A stretch of DNA of 64,000 bases, from positions 25,586,508 to 25,650,507 of the forward strand of contig OZ038464.1 of assembly GCA_964036295.1 (NCBI GenBank). Direction: 5' to 3'. Under the pieces are notes generated by a model. It ran no database searches. It saw only the letters and a list, made by a program, of their open reading frames with translations, and was not told the origin of the DNA. Positions 46,301 to 60,800 of the stretch are shown here, in pieces. A program made the position numbers and the translations under genes. The DNA is from Plumapathes pennacea. Its lineage: Eukaryota; Cnidaria; Anthozoa; Antipatharia; Myriopathidae. Position 1 is the stretch's first letter, and each line of letters opens with the position of its first letter.

Positions 46301-48772
46301 AAATATTGAACTTCCGAATGAAACGGATTTTGAATTGGTTTTTCATAATGCCAGTGTTTCAGCTAACTAAAAGTAATAAATGCACTAAATATTAAGATAT
46401 TTTGGCGCGCGTTCAAATTCGACACAGTATTCTCGCAAGTAAAAATAAAAATGCCTATTTTTAAGCTCTCGTGGGCCCCAGGCCCCCGCGAGCAACAATT
46501 GCGGCGTTAGGATAAAGAACCTGAGAACGAGGCGGAAAGTGCAAAAAATGTTGTAACTATAGTGACGTATTATTGTCTTTCTTGTGCAACGCAGTGCTTA
46601 CGATGTATATTTTCTCCATAGGGTCTTAATTGGAGCCCCCCTGGCTAATGTAACATTTGCAAATCTACAGAACTATGGTACCGTCTACAAGTGCAGTTAT
46701 AATCCTGTGAATTGTAAAAACCTTGATGTTGATGTAGACGGTAAGTATTGTTATGCGTTTCCACAGCCAATCAGCGCATTGTTCAATCACGACTGAAAAT
46801 CTCATAAATCATTGCGTGCCTCGTAGCTTGTGCAAGATACGAGTGCGAGCGCGCAGATTCATGAGCTGTCTAATACACCCCGCCCCCAGGGAAAAGGGCC
46901 TCGGAGCGAGGCTGCCCACAAGTCAAGAATTTTCTGATTGTGGATTACAAATTGTCGTTGTCAGTTGGTATATTCGGACACCTCTATAAGACGGACAGCT
47001 ACAGTACACCAAGTTCCGAGGGTGTCCATCTTTGAGAGAGTTCATTCTATTGGTTCCCAGCACGCATTATTCGCCTGAATACATGATGCGGGCTAGCACG
47101 GTTAGGCAAGCCGGGCTGGCCCTATTTGTTAGGCTGGCTCGGTTTGCCGAGTTCCCGGTATGGTTGTGAAACACACCATAAAACAACTGAGCAATTACAT
47201 GAGAACCGGGCCAGCCTGGCTCATGTATTGACAGACCTTAAGTCTTCATTGCCACAATATAGGTGTGCTTACACTGGTTTGAAATTCTTTAGCTGCGAGT
47301 TCGACGGAAATAAAGAAAGAACAGTGGCTCGGAGCAGTGGTGCACAGCCAAGGGAAGAAGGCCGTGGTGAGTACCCAACTATATAGAAAAAAAAAATAGA
47401 AAGCCGTGGTAAGTACCCAACTATATAGTGTCACTCCCTCAGATTCTCGCGTGCGTAGGCACGCAGAAATATCAACTTCGACATATTTTTAGCGGGAGGT
47501 TAAGAGAGATCTACTCAATCAAGCCAAGTTCTCAGAAGATGCCGGGATTTGATTGGAAGCTAACATTTTGTGCTAGAACCGACTTTTACTAAGCAATGCC
47601 TATGGAGTCGCTTTTCACGTCATGAGTTCGCAGATGAGCGGGAGGGTTTGGCAAGGCTACGTACGTACGTATGTATGCAACAATAGACTGACTTTGATCT
47701 GGGCATGTCTTTAAATCCATGCCCGCGCATTTATGGGAGTCTTGATATTCATATTGGTCACTTCCCGTCATTTCTTATAACTTTGAAAGTGGAAGGACGG
47801 GAAGTGCCGAAGCAGGTGCAGTGTCGCCAAGAACCAAATTAGGCCAATAGTCCAAGTTTGAACAGCCTGGGTTGGCATCCCTAGTCTTGCCATACATCTT
47901 AGCCTTTGTTCTTGTCGATGCTTGTGAATAATATTTTGTGTTCGGGAGTTTCCTGTACCCAGCCGTTTTCGAGTAGGTTGGATTTCTTACGTGCACGCCC
48001 ATTGCTGTGTTTTTTCCAGACCTGTGCTCCAAGATACAGCGTCAAAAAGAGTGGGTCCATATATCCATTGGGACGCTGCTTCCTTATGGAGGATTCGCTG
48101 AATTCTGTAAGAGATACTCTGGAGCCTTGCAGTAAGTCGAGTTTCCATTTTAAGGATAAACGGAAATGATATTAAATCTTGTACCAAAACAATTCATGTT
48201 TTTGTAACTTTAAATTTTTCAATAAAAATACAAAAAATACAAAAACCAAACTGTGAATTTTTCAGCACTTAATATTTAACAAGATGAGTGCCGTCGCAGA
48301 TGATAAATATATCTTAGGCTGGCTTCCGAAGTCGAGGCCAGATTGACCAATGTGGACTGTAGGACTAAAGCTGTTTTAGTTTTTCCTCTACTAAAGTTGA
48401 AACCCATTATTTGCAGAGATTCTCAGTAGTTTAAGTTCATCGTTTTATTCTCATTTTGTAGAGCCCGATCACGGGACGAGGTATTGCCAAGCGGGCATGA
48501 GCGCCCAGTACGACGACGGCGCCGCCAACGTAGTAATGGGGACTGTGGGTGTGTCAGATGGGAAGGGTAGGTTGCTTGGCAAATGGCCAAATATAGCGAA
48601 AAAGACACGGACAGACCTGCCTACTCCCCCGCTAACTCACGCCAATCTTCCGCTTTAAAGAACTAGATAGAACTTTTTTTCTTTAGTAATCTTTTATCTT
48701 TTTGCAAAAGTATTGGTGTCAAATTTCAAATCTACTCGTCTACTCGTCAATATCGTCATCATCATTATATTC

Positions 48773-48807
<35 letters not shown>

Positions 48808-51800
48808 CAACTTCATCATCATCACCACCACCATCATACTCATCGTTATCATCATCACCATAACAACATGTTAAACTTCGTCTTGACGTCTTCCTGTACT
48901 TTAGTTTGTTTGATAAGGTATTGTGAACTGTGAACTATAGTTACACCATCATCATTATCGTCATCGTCGCCATCGTCATCATCATCATTATCACCATATT
49001 CATCAGCATCATGTAAACTTCGTCTTGACATCGCCTCAACTTTACTTCGTTCGATAAGGTGTTGTAAACTATAGTTACACCTAGGGTACTGTATACAGAC
49101 TCATAAATCTGCACCGAGGTTGAGATTTCTAAAGGGTTTTTTACCACAACACACTAGTTTCTCGCTCTCTGATTAGTCGATTTACTGTGGTAAATAAGAG
49201 TCCAGACAACGATGCTGATGCCAGCATGTCACGCTTTGCAGCAAAATACAACGAAACTTTCCTGTATATTTCTAAATATTGTGGTAAAAAAACAAATTTC
49301 CACTGGTTTGCCGTGGTGTGGACTCTTATTTACCACGATTTACGTCATCATATGGTCAAAATTAGTTGTGGACTCACTCGGCGAAGCGCCCCGGAATCCA
49401 CAACATTTTGACCATGTGATGACGTAAATCGTGGTAAATAAGAGTCCACACCACGGCAAACCAGTGGAAATCTATGAAGTATCAACGGTCTTATTTTGTT
49501 GTTGGTGTTGTTAAGGTGGACTTGCGAACTACATTAAAGGGTTCAAAAAAACTCTGATTTCAACCCGGGATCAGCTTGACCAAGACCATAGTTATATGGG
49601 TAAGTGTTTTTTTCAGCAAAAATTGGTCTATACCAACCACCGTATATAGAGGATATTACACGGCGGCGCGAAGATATGAATTTTATTTTCGAGTGGTAAA
49701 AACAATATTTTACGAACGAGCGCTTCGCAAGTGAGTAAAATATTGTTTTAACCACGAGAAAATAAAAGTCATATTTTCAAGCCGCCGTGTAATTTTCTTT
49801 TTATTATATTAGACACGAGTGTTTTACGAGAGATTGCACAAACAACCGTGCAAAAGCGGGAAATGACGCAAACGATATCCTCACTAGTCTAGTGAGGATA
49901 TGGAAAATACGCCACTCGGGTCCCGGATGTAGTTTCGTATGGCAACACATATGGCTGATGTCCTCTTATCCCTTTCACTTCCCATAAGCGAGGTTTATTT
50001 GTGTGTTTTTTAACAGCATCTAAATTTAAGTTCACAGTGCAAGTGCGCAATGGTAATAAAGGGAGCATTCTTATTATGTTCCTCAGGTTATGCTGTGGCC
50101 AGCGGCCATTTTACTCAAACGAAGGAAGTTGGTAAGTTGAAGAGGATATGAACCATTTTAACATCTTTGGTGCATCATGGTTGCAAGACAAATATGCGGG
50201 AAATTGGTGCTCAGAGCCGATTGTTGTTTTTGAAATATACATATCTGTGATGGGTTGTCTAGCAACAAATTCGATATAGACGCACCGCAGACATTCGATT
50301 CCCCAAACAATTACGATAATTTCTCATTGCACGTTATTTGATGTTATCTCTGCTCTGATTTGCAAACAGAATTCGTTGGAGGGGCACCCAGAGCTGACAA
50401 TACTAAAGGAAAGGTAAAACTTACCACCACCATCACCATCACCACCACCACCACAATCTTACTCATTCCTTCTTCATTATTCTTTTCACTAGGTTCTGCT
50501 CTACATAGATGATTTCGAGAGCAGTCTCGTGGCGTCGTCCATTCCACAGCCTCGACTCGGGGTATGTATATTTTTCATCTTAGAAGCAAATTCGCGACTC
50601 ACAGCTTCCAAAAATTGCTCATCACACCCTGCATTGCGTAGTTGCTCCAATCAATATTCCTGTATGTATTATTGCAGAGTGATATTGTGGAAACATGTAT
50701 TGAAATCTAAATTAATTTTGTGGCTTTATTACCTTTTTTAAAGTGTTTCGTGTTTTATTGCTGCCAGGCCAAAAGAGAATAAGAAAGACAATTAAGTGAC
50801 AAGTGGCAAAGTTTTGGAAGCTTAGACTTTTGGAAGAGAGCGGAGCAACAACGCTCCGTTCCGAAAATCGCTCCAGAAACAGCCTATATCCAGTATGGAG
50901 TAAACGTAACCTTATATTCCATTTTCAGATCGGCAGCTATTTTGGAAGCGCAGTGTGTGCAGTGGATCTCAATTCTGACGGGTACAGTAGGGTTTAATAA
51001 TAATAACAACAATAGTAATTATTATAGTAATATTTGTAATATATAAAATAATACTCAAAGAGTCCGTCGTATGTCCGTAACGCTCTTTCCCAGGCTTCCT
51101 CATCATAAAAATATCGAAGATGGCCGCAACATCGAGTGAAACTATTGGCCTCGAATGCCGGCCACAGTTTTTTTAAAAATCGGAAATGAGTTTAAATAGA
51201 GAATTTGTGCTGACACTTATTTGTAGGCAGTTATTTGCAAGTGACGTAGCAGTCTCTCGGCCAGTCGAAAGAGAGGGAAAAAAGCATTGAATGATAATCC
51301 CCGAACGAAGTGAGGGAAATACTCACGACACTAATGCAGTAATATTATACCGCCTACTTGGGGACTCCAAGCCTGTCGCCATCTCGAAATTTAACGTTGT
51401 CTGTCAGTCAGTCTGTCTGTCTGGCGTACGACTTTAGGCGCGGTTACCCCGCTAACCAATAACAAAGGTCGGATCGATCACGTGTGCCCTGTTGTTTTAC
51501 TCGGAATAACTTAGAGATGAGATTTGAACGAAGCATTTAGATTTGAACGAAGCAACAATATATCGTAGCTGCGTTCACGAAAATGGAAAACTTAACTGAA
51601 AAACTTGAAACACAACAGTCTCGCGAAGCTCGTCTTCAAATGAGAAAGGAACAGGCACGAGCAAGGCGAAATCGTGAAACGAGCGAACAACAGCGCATGA
51701 ATGCCGATCGAAAGCGACATGAACAGAAGCGGGTAACGCAGACAATTCCGCAAAGAGAACAGCGCTTGAACGCAAATCGGAAACTTTAGGAGAAAAAGCG

Positions 51801-54800
51801 GGCCGAAGAGAAGACTCCGCAAAGACGACAGCGATGAATGCCGACCAAAAGCGACATGAACAGAAGCGGGTAACACAGACAACTCCGCAAAGGGAACAGC
51901 GCTTGAAAGCAAATCGGTCGGGAGCTTCAGACGCCGTTTTGTGTTAAACTCAGATATTTATTTAGAAAGGACAAGCAACAAAGGTTAGTCAGTGGAAATC
52001 GAACAATCACCGTGACAAATATATTCTATCCCGTATAGCTTGTAACTCGATCACTTCAAGAATGTATTAATATCTGTATGCTGATCATTTTCCCTCGAAG
52101 TATTGTTTTACTACGCTTCTGTCGCTAGTTTCGGCTACCGTATTCGCTCAGAGCAATCGGAACTTGGAGTCTTGAATGATTTAGTCAGATGTCTTATTTT
52201 TCTGTAATCTGGCACGCGGTGATTGCAGCGAGAATCGTTCACAAGCCCTTAGAAGTATTACTGGGTCTGAAGCCCGTGTATAATTTGAAGTAAACTGTTC
52301 AAGTTTTGCTTTGATTCTGGGAGAAATCTTTCTGTTTTGAGTGGGTTCACATACAAAACAATTCGAGCCTATTAAATATGCATGCCTGAGTCTGGTGCAT
52401 GCAGTAGTAAAAACAAATCGCACTATTTAATTGTACTGCCTATGAATTCAAAATTGGAAAATCAGTGTTCCTTTTTTCCCGTACTACGACGGCCGACCAA
52501 CTTCAAACTTTGAGTATTAAATTTCGAGAACGTGCTTGGCAGACTGTATGAATTAATTTGACGTGCCGACCGTGGGAAATACGTACTTCGTCACGCAATC
52601 GATTCTTTTTTCAACGCAAAAGTATAACACACACCATTCTTTTTCTCCTTCCTTTGCGTGTAGCACTTGAGTTCGAAGAAAAGATTGAGTCAACATTTCG
52701 GTAAAACAAAGGCTACTCTTGTTGGGAGTTACCAAAGTAAAAGTCCCATCAATGGCAGAGTGAGGGGGTATATGCGATTATCGTATTTCTAGTAGTATTT
52801 ATTCAGGAAGCCAACAATACTTTTAAAAATTGTTTTACATGGCTGTATAGATCTTCCTCAATGTTGCGTTTTTTCCAGGTTTAATTCAGTATTACAGTAG
52901 AACTCCGCTAACTCGACCTCCCAAGGGAAACGAGAAATAGTTCGCGGGGAGTTCGAGTTAACCGAGTTTGAGATAGCGGGGAGTTCGAATTAACCGAGTT
53001 TGAGTTAGCGGGCCGGTTCGAATTAACCGAGTTTGATTTAGCGGGGAGTTCGAATTAACCGAGTTTGAGTTAGCGGGAAGTTCGAATTAACCGAGTTTGA
53101 GATAGCGGGGAGTTCGAATTAACCGAGTTTGAGATAGCGGGGAGTTCGAATTACCGAGTTTGAGATAGCGGGGAGTTCGAATTACCGAGTTTGATTTAGC
53201 GGGGAGTTCGACATAAACCGAGTTTGAGTTAGCGGGGAGTTCGACATAAACCGAGTTTGAGATAGCGGGGAGTTCGAATTAACCGAGTTTGATTTAGCGG
53301 GGAGTTCGAATTAACCGAGTTTGAGTTAGCGGGAAGTTCGAATTAACCGAGTTTGAGATAGCGGGGAGTTCGAATTAACCGAGTTTGAGATAGCGGGGAG
53401 TTCGAATTACCGAGTTTGAGATAGCGGGGAGTTCGAATTACCGAGTTTGATTTAGCGGGGAGTTCGACATAAACCGAGTTTGAGTTAGCGGGGAGTTCGA
53501 CATAAACCGAGTTTGAGATAGCGGGGAGTTCGAATTAACCGAGTTTGATTTAGCGGGGAGTTCGAATTAACCGAGTTTGAGTTAGCGGGAAGTTCGAATT
53601 AACCGAGTTTGATTTAGCGGAGTTCTACTGTATATTGATCAAGGTTGTATTTTATTTTGCAACTCTACTACAGCTACTCGGATCTTTTAGTTGGTGCTCC
53701 ACTGTATACGGACAGCATCGATGAAGGTCGAGTGTTTGTTTACATCAATCAACCTCAGAACGGGAAGGTACAATACATCTCCTCTTTCTCCTCTGTCATC
53801 ATTTTAGTATAGTTTTTTCATAGTAAGCCAATCTCATTTTCCCCAGGGTGTTCTAACTCTCAGTGGCACTGCTCTGAAAGGCGACAATGTTCCTAGTGCC
53901 CGGTTTGGCTCAGCAATTGCGTGTATTGGAGACATAAACAAGGATGGCTATCAAGGTTGGAAAGCTATTATACTTCAGCATATAAGAAAGGGATCCAGGT
54001 CTACCGTCAGAAATGACCCATTTGTTCCTTAGTATGACATATAATACAACCAATAACTTCATTGTCCATACCGGGACAGGACTGAAGACTTGTTTACTGC
54101 TCAATTCCCGGGCCATCATAGCCATCTTTTCTCTGAGGATTGTTTATTAGTTTTGTTTTTTGTTTTGATCTCGAAACTTCAAAAAGTGCAGACATGTAAA
54201 GATTTAGCTATGTCATCGTGTAAGTGTGAGATCCAAAAGAAGCCGTCAACACAAAACTGATCCACAGTCCACAATCCAGGCTTTACCAGAGGTGTGCTAA
54301 TCGTGCAATATTGTAAACAGATGTGGCCATCGGTGCCCCGTATGAAAAAGACCGAGCTGGAAGCGGTGCAGTGTACATTTATCACGGGACGAGCGGAGGG
54401 ATTGAAAGCGAGTACAGGCAGGTATGTGATGCATGAAGCAACGTAAACTAGTCTTTGAAACCACTGCCCAAGACAATGGAGTTAGTTTTTTTAACTCAGA
54501 GCAGTCACCTCGATTTCGAGCCTTCAGAAAGCAGATGCTGTAGTTTTTTCAAAGTGTACTACTTGTCCTTGTTTTTTGTTTGTTTTTTGTTTTGTTTTTT
54601 GTTTTGTTTTGTTTTTTTCTCCCTGCGGATTTGTTGTGCGACATCAAATCACTTTATCGGACGAAAGTCACCGCTCAAGACTTTAAGCCAAATGATCTAG
54701 AGGAGATTGGGGATTTCATTTGAAGTTCTGGAGTGCAGGGGGAAGATGTTGATTATTGTCTTGTGCTGTAGCAGTGCTGGTATATTTCCCGTTCCTGATC

Positions 54801-57800
54801 TTTCTTTAGCGATGGCCGTATCGTCGTGTCGCTTTTGAAATTATGCAGAGTAGCCATGCAGCTACAAAACCCCAAGAAATAATATATCGTCTATCTGAAC
54901 ATGTCCTTTCAGAAAATATTAGGTTCTTCTGTGGAAAACGGCCTGAAGATGTTTGGTCAGTCCATTTCCGGAGATGTTGATATGGACAACAATCATTACC
55001 CAGGTTTGTTAAGATTTTGTGGTCATATTAGCACCGCTGTAACCCATTCATTGGCAAGAGAAAACAAGCTTGCAGTTGTTTGCAAAATATAGTCGGTCTG
55101 GTTTGGTGATGTGATAGGTTTATGCGACGTGTGTATGTAAATATCTGTGCCCGCGTGCTCGTATGTGCGCGTGCGTGTGGGTGGGTGTTCGTTATGTGCG
55201 TGCGTGCGTGTACATGTGTAGACTTTGTTGTTTTCCGTTTCTCGTTGATGTGATCACGTGATGTCTCTTTTACTCCACAGACATAGCAGTTGGAGCTTAT
55301 GGTTCGGAAAAAGTCGTTCTCCTAAGGTTTGGTCATATATGCAAAGTCGATTAGACCTTGAAATGTTGAAATTAATTTAATCCCTTCAGCTTTTTGTCAA
55401 TCATTGTTTTCTTCATGTCTTATTTACGTAGATCCCGAAGGATTTTGGACGTTACCAGCAAATTGACGCTGAGCAATTCGCGAATCGTTCTTGAGAGCAA
55501 CACGAGCTCGTGTAAAGATCCTTCCGGAGTGTTGCGCAAGTGGTAAGGCTAGAGTGCCGACGTCTCTTTCAAATATCTCAAAGATACTTAAACATTTAGG
55601 TCCTAACTTTATCAACACTACCATTAGCATGTCCTAAAAGTACTTGAATACTTAATGATTGCCTCCGCTCTCTACAGCTTAAAAGTTACCATGGCATTCA
55701 TGTACAGTGACCCAACAAGACCAGAATTCAAAGGTAAGAATGATTGGACAGTACTTTATCTTAAACAAAATACTAGGTAGCTACACTCCCGCCCCTACTA
55801 CCATATCCCTTGCTTCCCTCCAATATACACACTACTAAATTAGTGGACACTGCACTACACACACGCACGCCGTGCGGTACAATGAGTTTTAATTTTGATG
55901 TTTTGTTATTACAACCCCATAACGTTTCTTGACCCTTCCTTTGATGCTCGCACATTTGGAAACCGGTCGTATTTTCTCCTGGGTCCGCCCCTGAAAGGCT
56001 ACACACAAAACACAAACATGGCGTGTTGTCGAATTGGAGATATGTATGTCATTTGTTTTGTTTCCTTCTCTAGATTTGAGAATTGAATACAATTTGGAAC
56101 TGGATCAACAGAGTGCGTCAGAAAGTCTGCGCAGGATGTATTTCTTAGAATCTGGCAAAAGACGTTTTTCAATCCAGGGCAGCCACACGTTCAACCAACA
56201 GAATAAATTTGACACTTTGCCCGAACTAACAGTATACATCAGGGTAGGTGTTTTGTGATGTCTTCAGTTTGATAAGAGAAAACAAGGTTTGAAAACAAGG
56301 ATAGCCATTTTGGTTTGTCTTCATGCTTTATCTCGATAAACTTCCATACAAGTTATATTGATATATTATTAATGATTCTGTGCAATTATACTTTTACCTT
56401 TGACGTCTCGCACTTTAAAATTTGAAAGTTATAATTGCCACAACGGCGTCCAACGTCGATTATTCATTAACTCTTGAAACCCTGACAGCAAGACTCGCCC
56501 GACCATTGACCGACTCGTCAACCGAAAGTATACCGACGTCGACCGACAGTTGCCGAACTAAGAGCGAAAGTACACTCAGGGATCCGTCCCGAACCTCCAC
56601 AGAATCAACAATAGGTTTGCGAAAACGTGTTAACACATGTTAGATTAGCAAAAGGTCACGAAACTCGATCCGTATTTGAGTCGGGCATTTGAACTGTGCA
56701 GTGATTGCCTCTGTTTGAGACCGAAAAGCTCACGAAATTCGATACTGGTTCACACTTGTATGGTGTCATATTAAACCCCTACCTCCTCAGAGCTCATCAA
56801 ACGTCGTCCTTAGGCCCGGGTCAAACGTCGAACTTTACATGAGTCAAACTCAATGCAAAGGGGCAAAATCCGTTGTTTTAGCTAATTTGCATTGAGTTCG
56901 ACTTATGTGAAGCTTGACGTTTGACCTGGGCCTAACCAACGCTGACCTTCTTTTTAAACTTATTTTACCACAGGAACAGGAACAAATCGCCGACGTTATC
57001 AGCGAGTTGACGTTTGACCTGACGTTTTCTCTGAATAAAACATCTGGGTGTGACAATGGATTGTGTCCTGTGCAGAACAGCTATAAGCCAAGAGCGTCAC
57101 GGGCTGTGGTGAGTCAGGTCTTCACAATACTAGCAGAACTGTACAATGTGCATTGATATAAGTTGAGACTAACTGAAAATCTGAAATCGAACTTTCTGGC
57201 AAACCTAAACGGAGCTAATGTATCCAGACGAAAATCTGACCGGTTTCCCCAAATGTGTGAGCCGAGTTTCTGAGGCGTGTGACGGCATGCTCGCGCTCGG
57301 AAAATGTAAGGCTCCGGTCGCACTCGTAACTTTAACAACATTGCTGATCGACATTTGCATCATTTAAAGTGCAAACAGCGCTTGCCACCAGAAATATATG
57401 TCAGCAAGTTGCTACTACCAAACACTGAAGAAGCCTTCGTATTGCTCTCAATGCTGAGTTATTATCGACTAAACTTTCTAGTGCGACCTGGCCCTAAGCG
57501 AGAATGGCGGACTAAATTTTAAAAATCTTTCCATTTTCCGTAAACCGGTGACAAACCGGTTTAGATCCGCGCCTGCCTAACGTAGCTAACATAAATCGAT
57601 AGTAACTGGCTTAATTAAATCAGTGTCATCTCCTGAAGTTGTTTCACTGAAATGTATCATATACACTTCAACGTTCTACTGTTTATTCGTCACCGTCCCT
57701 TCCTCATTCACTTACTGACACTCGCGCTCGTTCCAGTCACTGAATTCTAAACGAACCACTTTCCCTCAACTGGATCTCTCTTTCTCTCTCTCTCCCTTGC

Positions 57801-60800
57801 AGGCATTGTTCCAGAAAAAGTGTCAAAGTGACAAATGCAAGCTTGATTTATCCGTCAGTGGAAAAATTGAGTATCAGGGGTAAGTTTTTCTAAATGTACA
57901 AGTCATAAAGCTCAGACCCCGCGTATAGGGTTGACTCCTATGGGCTCTTTGCACGGGAACTGGCACGAGCTGTAAAACGAGGCTGACCTGGCAAAACTGA
58001 GAATGTTACCTTAAAAATTTGTGCATGCAACTCCCCAAATGAAACGTGTGCGTCTCCTCTGAGGACGCCTTGGTGCTTTAGAGCGATAGGAAACTCTCCT
58101 GTGTCATGTCTGGCGATTTTCCTGCCAGGTTAGCCTCGCTTTGAATCCAAGATGGCGGCACCGTGCAGTGAGTGAATCCAGCCAACCTTCTATAAGTGTT
58201 TACATGACTACAGTTTCCAATACCAATAAACCCGCATATGCATGTAGGTAAATCATTTCAAGTGTCGCAGCTTTGACTACTGACTTGCGAGATTGTACTT
58301 CGATAGATGAACGGCTAGACCAAATTGAGTGCCAAAATGAGTCAAAGTGAATTAATTGTCGTCATTTTCCATGTTCTAAATTGTTCCGCCAGCGGTGAAA
58401 AAGAGCTGAAACTCGGCCTTGTGAATGAGATAACTGTTCAGTTGACAGTTGAGAACAAGGAAGTGGATACAGCTTACGATGCCAAGGTCCTCTTGGCCTA
58501 CCCGTCCTTTTTGGACTACATCGGAGTCAAGTCTGACGAGGTATTTACTGTAGCATGTGTTTTCTCTTCCTTTTTATTACAGCATTTCGATCCATAGTGC
58601 TATAGTTTTAACTCTGATACTATTATTGGTCATCGTGCATTCATTACCAACTTTTTTTGCACGTTTTCTTTTTGTTTTTTTACTTTTTTGCGACAAAAAC
58701 CGAAGTTCTATAAACGTCTCTAATCTTATTTAGAAAACTAGTATACTTGGGAGAGCTGCTTTTGGACTGCATCGGCGAGGAGAAAAATGTATGGTAAATC
58801 GACTAGGGGTCGATGTGTGAAATCTGGACGCCGTTGAGATTTTTGAGCTCACGTTTCGAGGCGTTAGCACTTTGTCGGAGCAACTGTCCACGAAGTGTTA
58901 ACGCTCGTAGAAATGTCGGCACAAGTCCATTACACAGTTTGGAAAGACTTCCGATAAATTTCTCCTGTTCTCCTTTTCCTTTTAACTCTTTCATTTTCTC
59001 ATTATCACCTGTCTTTGTTTTCGTTTAGCGTATATTGTGCGATAAAAGTGCAGTGGGGAGCAACGGCACCAGCATTTTGACTTGCACTCTGGTTAGCCCC
59101 GCCAACCCGTTGGATGGCGGCTTCGAAGTAAGTCACCAGTATAAGATCACCTTGAATCGAGAGTGCATTTACACAATTACAAGTATTTTTGTAAAATAAT
59201 GAACATAACGCAGTTATTTTCCATGTGTATATTTGGCTTCTATATTTATTTCAGTCTATTCTGACATGTACATATTTGGTCATTTCTACAGCGAAAGTTT
59301 GGAGTAAAATTTTCGACGTTGAAGGTGAAGAACGACTTTGACATCAAAGTTGAAACCTCAAGGTATTATTATTGTCAACTGGAACTCAAACTGTTTGTCT
59401 ACTGTTACTCTTTTTGTGATTTTATTGTGTCATTTTTATCCTTCTTCTTAAATTTTATACGCGAAATGATCATTTCAGCGGTGTGGTGGATGACACAGAC
59501 GCCACGAACAATAAAGCTGAATTCTCCGTGTACGTCAAGTTTGAAACTGATTTGGAAATAAAAGGGTAAGTTACAACCTTGGTCAAAATATGTCATGCTT
59601 TATATTCTGTAACATCGTATGAATTACCATAACTTACAATTTCAATATGAAACCAAACGTCATGTCGTGTGTGTTCCTTCAGTAAAAACAGAGACAAATA
59701 TTTCATCCAACATTGTGAGCTCAGAAAGCAAAAGAGAACTCTCACAATAGCATGTTCCTCATCAAAGTCCGTTTGTTTTCGAATCGGCTACAGCTCCAGC
59801 AATCCCGACCAAGTTGTGTATTCAGAGGAAGATGTGAAGGAAACAATAGCAACTCAAGAAGACATTGGACCAAAGATTGTCCAAACTCTACAGGTACACC
59901 TATTCTAGAGAGCGGTGACGTAATCATGGTACGTCATTCTGTCCTCGAAAGCCATTCTGATAAAAAGTTATAGTATGGTGAACTTATAGACAGGTAGTTA
60001 GCTCAGCCATAGGAACTTGTCCTAACTATAGTTCAGCATGCTATGGGTTAAAATGGGCACCACTGTCAAGCTGAAGTGTCCTCTTCTGTAGATTCGTAAC
60101 AATGGACCGAGTCGAGTTGACAGCTCCGAAGTCGAGATCAACATTCCCATTTCATATGGAGGAGCTGCTGGGCCGGATAACTACCTTCTTTATCTCTTGA
60201 AAGTTAAGGTAAAAAAGTGTTTTGTTCAAGTTAAAAATCTGTCATCACACTAGAAGTTCACATACATTTCTTATCTCCTCACTTTGTATGTGTTTACGTA
60301 CATACAAGATGTAAATAGATAAGAGAATAATTGGTGTGTGCGTCTGTTTGGATGCAAACCCGTGCAAATACGTGAGCCTTGAGTGACCCTGACGTTCGTC
60401 CCATTCGTCAAGCATTCACCTCGCTCTTATGAGCTACCATAACCTGCATATACCTTCAGTATTGGTTTACTGACCGACCGACCGACCGACCGACCGACCG
60501 ACTGACCGATTGATTGTTGAATGGAACAACGTTAGGTTGATCAGGATATGGCGCATATTGTGAATAATGTTTTAGCCAATCTACATTTGTATGCACCAAC
60601 TTTACCTTTATAACTAACACGTTTTACCACACGGACCAAAACTAAACTAACATGACCTATTATCCATATCACCCTTTCCTACCTATCCTATCAATTGATT
60701 GACTAGCTAGCTGTCACTCTGACTAACTGACTGATTCTTTCACTAATTCCAGCTTACTGGTACTGGTGGAACCTGTTATAATGTTACGACCAATCCTGGC

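Noticed and set aside
49187..49427. Overlapping 71-74-codon frames at 49187-49427
   Set aside because: They fall in the foldback element of integrin alpha intron 5 and its partial arm.
48020..49515. Integrin alpha I (A) domain between propeller blades 2 and 3
   Set aside because: Exons 4-7 join in frame with ordinary propeller sequence (VMGTVGVSDGKGG... to SYMGYAVASG). No ~190-aa insert or MIDAS motif exists there.
52895..53630. CRISPR-like array (regular 32-bp repeats)
   Set aside because: Units are contiguous with no unique spacers, flanked by transposon inverted ends, in an animal intron. It is a minisatellite.
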